This document shows positions 63,388 through 64,000 of a DNA stretch of 64,000 nucleotides, piece by piece. The stretch lies in assembly GCF_900104475.1 (NCBI RefSeq), contig NZ_FNJR01000003.1, positions 350,917-414,916 of the forward strand, written 5' to 3'. The notes under the pieces were generated by a model. It was not told the DNA's origin. It saw only the letters and a list, made by a program, of their open reading frames with translations, and made no database searches. The position numbers were made by a program, and so were the translations under genes. The DNA comes from Actinopolyspora xinjiangensis. GTDB lineage: Bacteria > Actinomycetota > Actinomycetes > Mycobacteriales > Pseudonocardiaceae. Position 1 is the stretch's first letter, and every line of letters begins with the position of its first letter.

Positions 63388-64000
63388 ATGACCACGACCG
63401 AAACGGGCAGCACCGAGAAGATGGACCTGCGCGCCGCGCTGATCGAGCGGATCGGCGGCTACATGACCAGTCACTCGATCGGGGTGGCAGCCGAACTCGG
63501 CCTCGCCGACCTGCTCGGGGACGGGGTTCGCGGCAGCGAGGAGCTGGCCGCGGCGAGCGGGACCCACGAGCCCTCGCTGCGGCGGTTGCTGCGCACCCTG
63601 ACGGCGGTCGGGATCACCGTCGAGCCGGAAGCCGGCCGTTTCGCCCTGACCGAGGTCGGAAGCCAGCTGCGCTCGGACTCGCCCGACTCGCTGCGCGCCT
63701 TCTCCCGAATGTTCTGCCACCCCGTGGTGCTCCGGGCCTGGCTGGGCCTGGAGCACTCGGTCACCACGGGCGAACGGGCTTTCGACCACGTTTACGGCAA
63801 GGATTTCTACAGCTACCTCGCCGAGGACGGGAGAACCAGCGAGCTGTTCAACGAGGCGATGAGCGAGGAGTCGAGGATCGCCGCCGAACGACTGGCAGCG
63901 GGCTACGACTTCTCGGGCTTCGAGAAGGTGGTGGACCTCGGCGGTGGTGACGGCACCCTGCTGGCGGCGGTCCTGCCCGACCGGCCGCGGCTGCGGGGCG
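63388..64000 (+). CDS. O-methyltransferase (PF00891 type), 3' end outside window
   Basis: About 204 residues visible, starting at ATG 63388 with GGAGGAA. N-terminal dimerisation helices (IGGYMTSHSIGVAAELGLAD) and the winged helix (EPSLRRLLRTLTAVGI) precede the SAM-binding VVDLGGGDGTLL. It should methylate a hydroxyl (or amine) on the NRPS product or a precursor. Continues past the right edge. Confidence 0.88.
   Translation, partial: MTTTETGSTEKMDLRAALIERIGGYMTSHSIGVAAELGLADLLGDGVRGSEELAAASGTHEPSLRRLLRTLTAVGITVEPEAGRFALTEVGSQLRSDSPDSLRAFSRMFCHPVVLRAWLGLEHSVTTGERAFDHVYGKDFYSYLAEDGRTSELFNEAMSEESRIAAERLAAGYDFSGFEKVVDLGGGDGTLLAAVLPDRPRLRG

Noticed and set aside
1-64000. tRNA, rRNA and CRISPR arrays
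   Set aside because: No cloverleaf with a conserved T-loop, no rRNA-like stretch and no evenly spaced short repeats were found by eye.

Overview
The window is high-GC actinobacterial DNA. Start codons are often GTG, Shine-Dalgarno sites are strong (GGAGG type), and the gene content (DUF397/XRE-DUF5753 pairs, a ferredoxin-fused FprB, ROK and LacI sugar regulators, GH10/GH11 xylanases, a single-module NRPS) suggests a soil or saline Pseudonocardiales-type organism such as Saccharopolyspora or Actinopolyspora. That placement is inference, not a search result. No rRNA, tRNA or CRISPR array was seen.

Region 1 (1-2,785, minus strand): queD, queE, folE and a CBS-less GMP reductase/IMP dehydrogenase-like gene form one operon running off the left edge. 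This is the first half of 7-deazapurine (preQ0) biosynthesis plus a purine-balancing enzyme, the set found in pyrrolopyrimidine nucleoside clusters.

Region 2 (2.8-14.9 kb): ordinary chromosomal genes. These are a universal stress protein, an Acg-type nitroreductase, secreted DUF4360, DUF2332, DUF4185, a divergent FAD monooxygenase/TetR pair with two near-identical operators, an AurF-like diiron oxygenase followed by ferredoxin-FprB reductase, and DUF427.

Region 3 (15-29 kb): a scrambled accessory island. It holds a serine protease, a kinase-TPR protein and a bacteriocin-like precursor, each broken by one in-frame stop. It also holds a decayed integrase with a direct repeat at its 3' end and a second copy 2.5 kb away, three DUF397 genes (two almost identical at the DNA level), an XRE regulator and a fragment of another, a beheaded metalloprotease, a Tn3-type transposase split by about 1.7 kb, two Imm1 immunity genes without a visible toxin, and an HsdR tail.

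Region 4 (29.5-43.7 kb): conflict/defence candidates. One is an 1,805-residue SF1 helicase with a C-terminal Vsr/DUF559-like nuclease. The other is a two-gene operon of an EACC1-like protein and a fusion of metacaspase, EF-hand loop and SF1 helicase. Between them lie a small secreted protein, two paralogous membrane proteins, a DUF574 methyltransferase and a luciferase-like oxidoreductase.

Region 5 (43.9-57.6 kb): plant-polysaccharide use. A ROK/XylR-type repressor, a polysaccharide deacetylase, Tat-exported GH11 xylanase and secreted GH10 xylanase (the latter behind a CebR-like operator) are followed by a complete sugar-uptake operon (solute-binding protein, two permeases, GH13 alpha-glucosidase, MsiK-type ATPase) and its LacI regulator, which has two matching operator boxes upstream. 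A lipoate ligase-like gene follows.

Region 6 (58.7-64 kb, open at the right edge): a biosynthetic operon of an A-T-R NRPS module, an Aat-like aminoacyl-tRNA transferase, a GNAT-like protein and an O-methyltransferase. Reductive release of an aminoacyl thioester next to a tRNA-dependent aminoacyl transferase suggests an unusual small peptide or amino aldehyde product.
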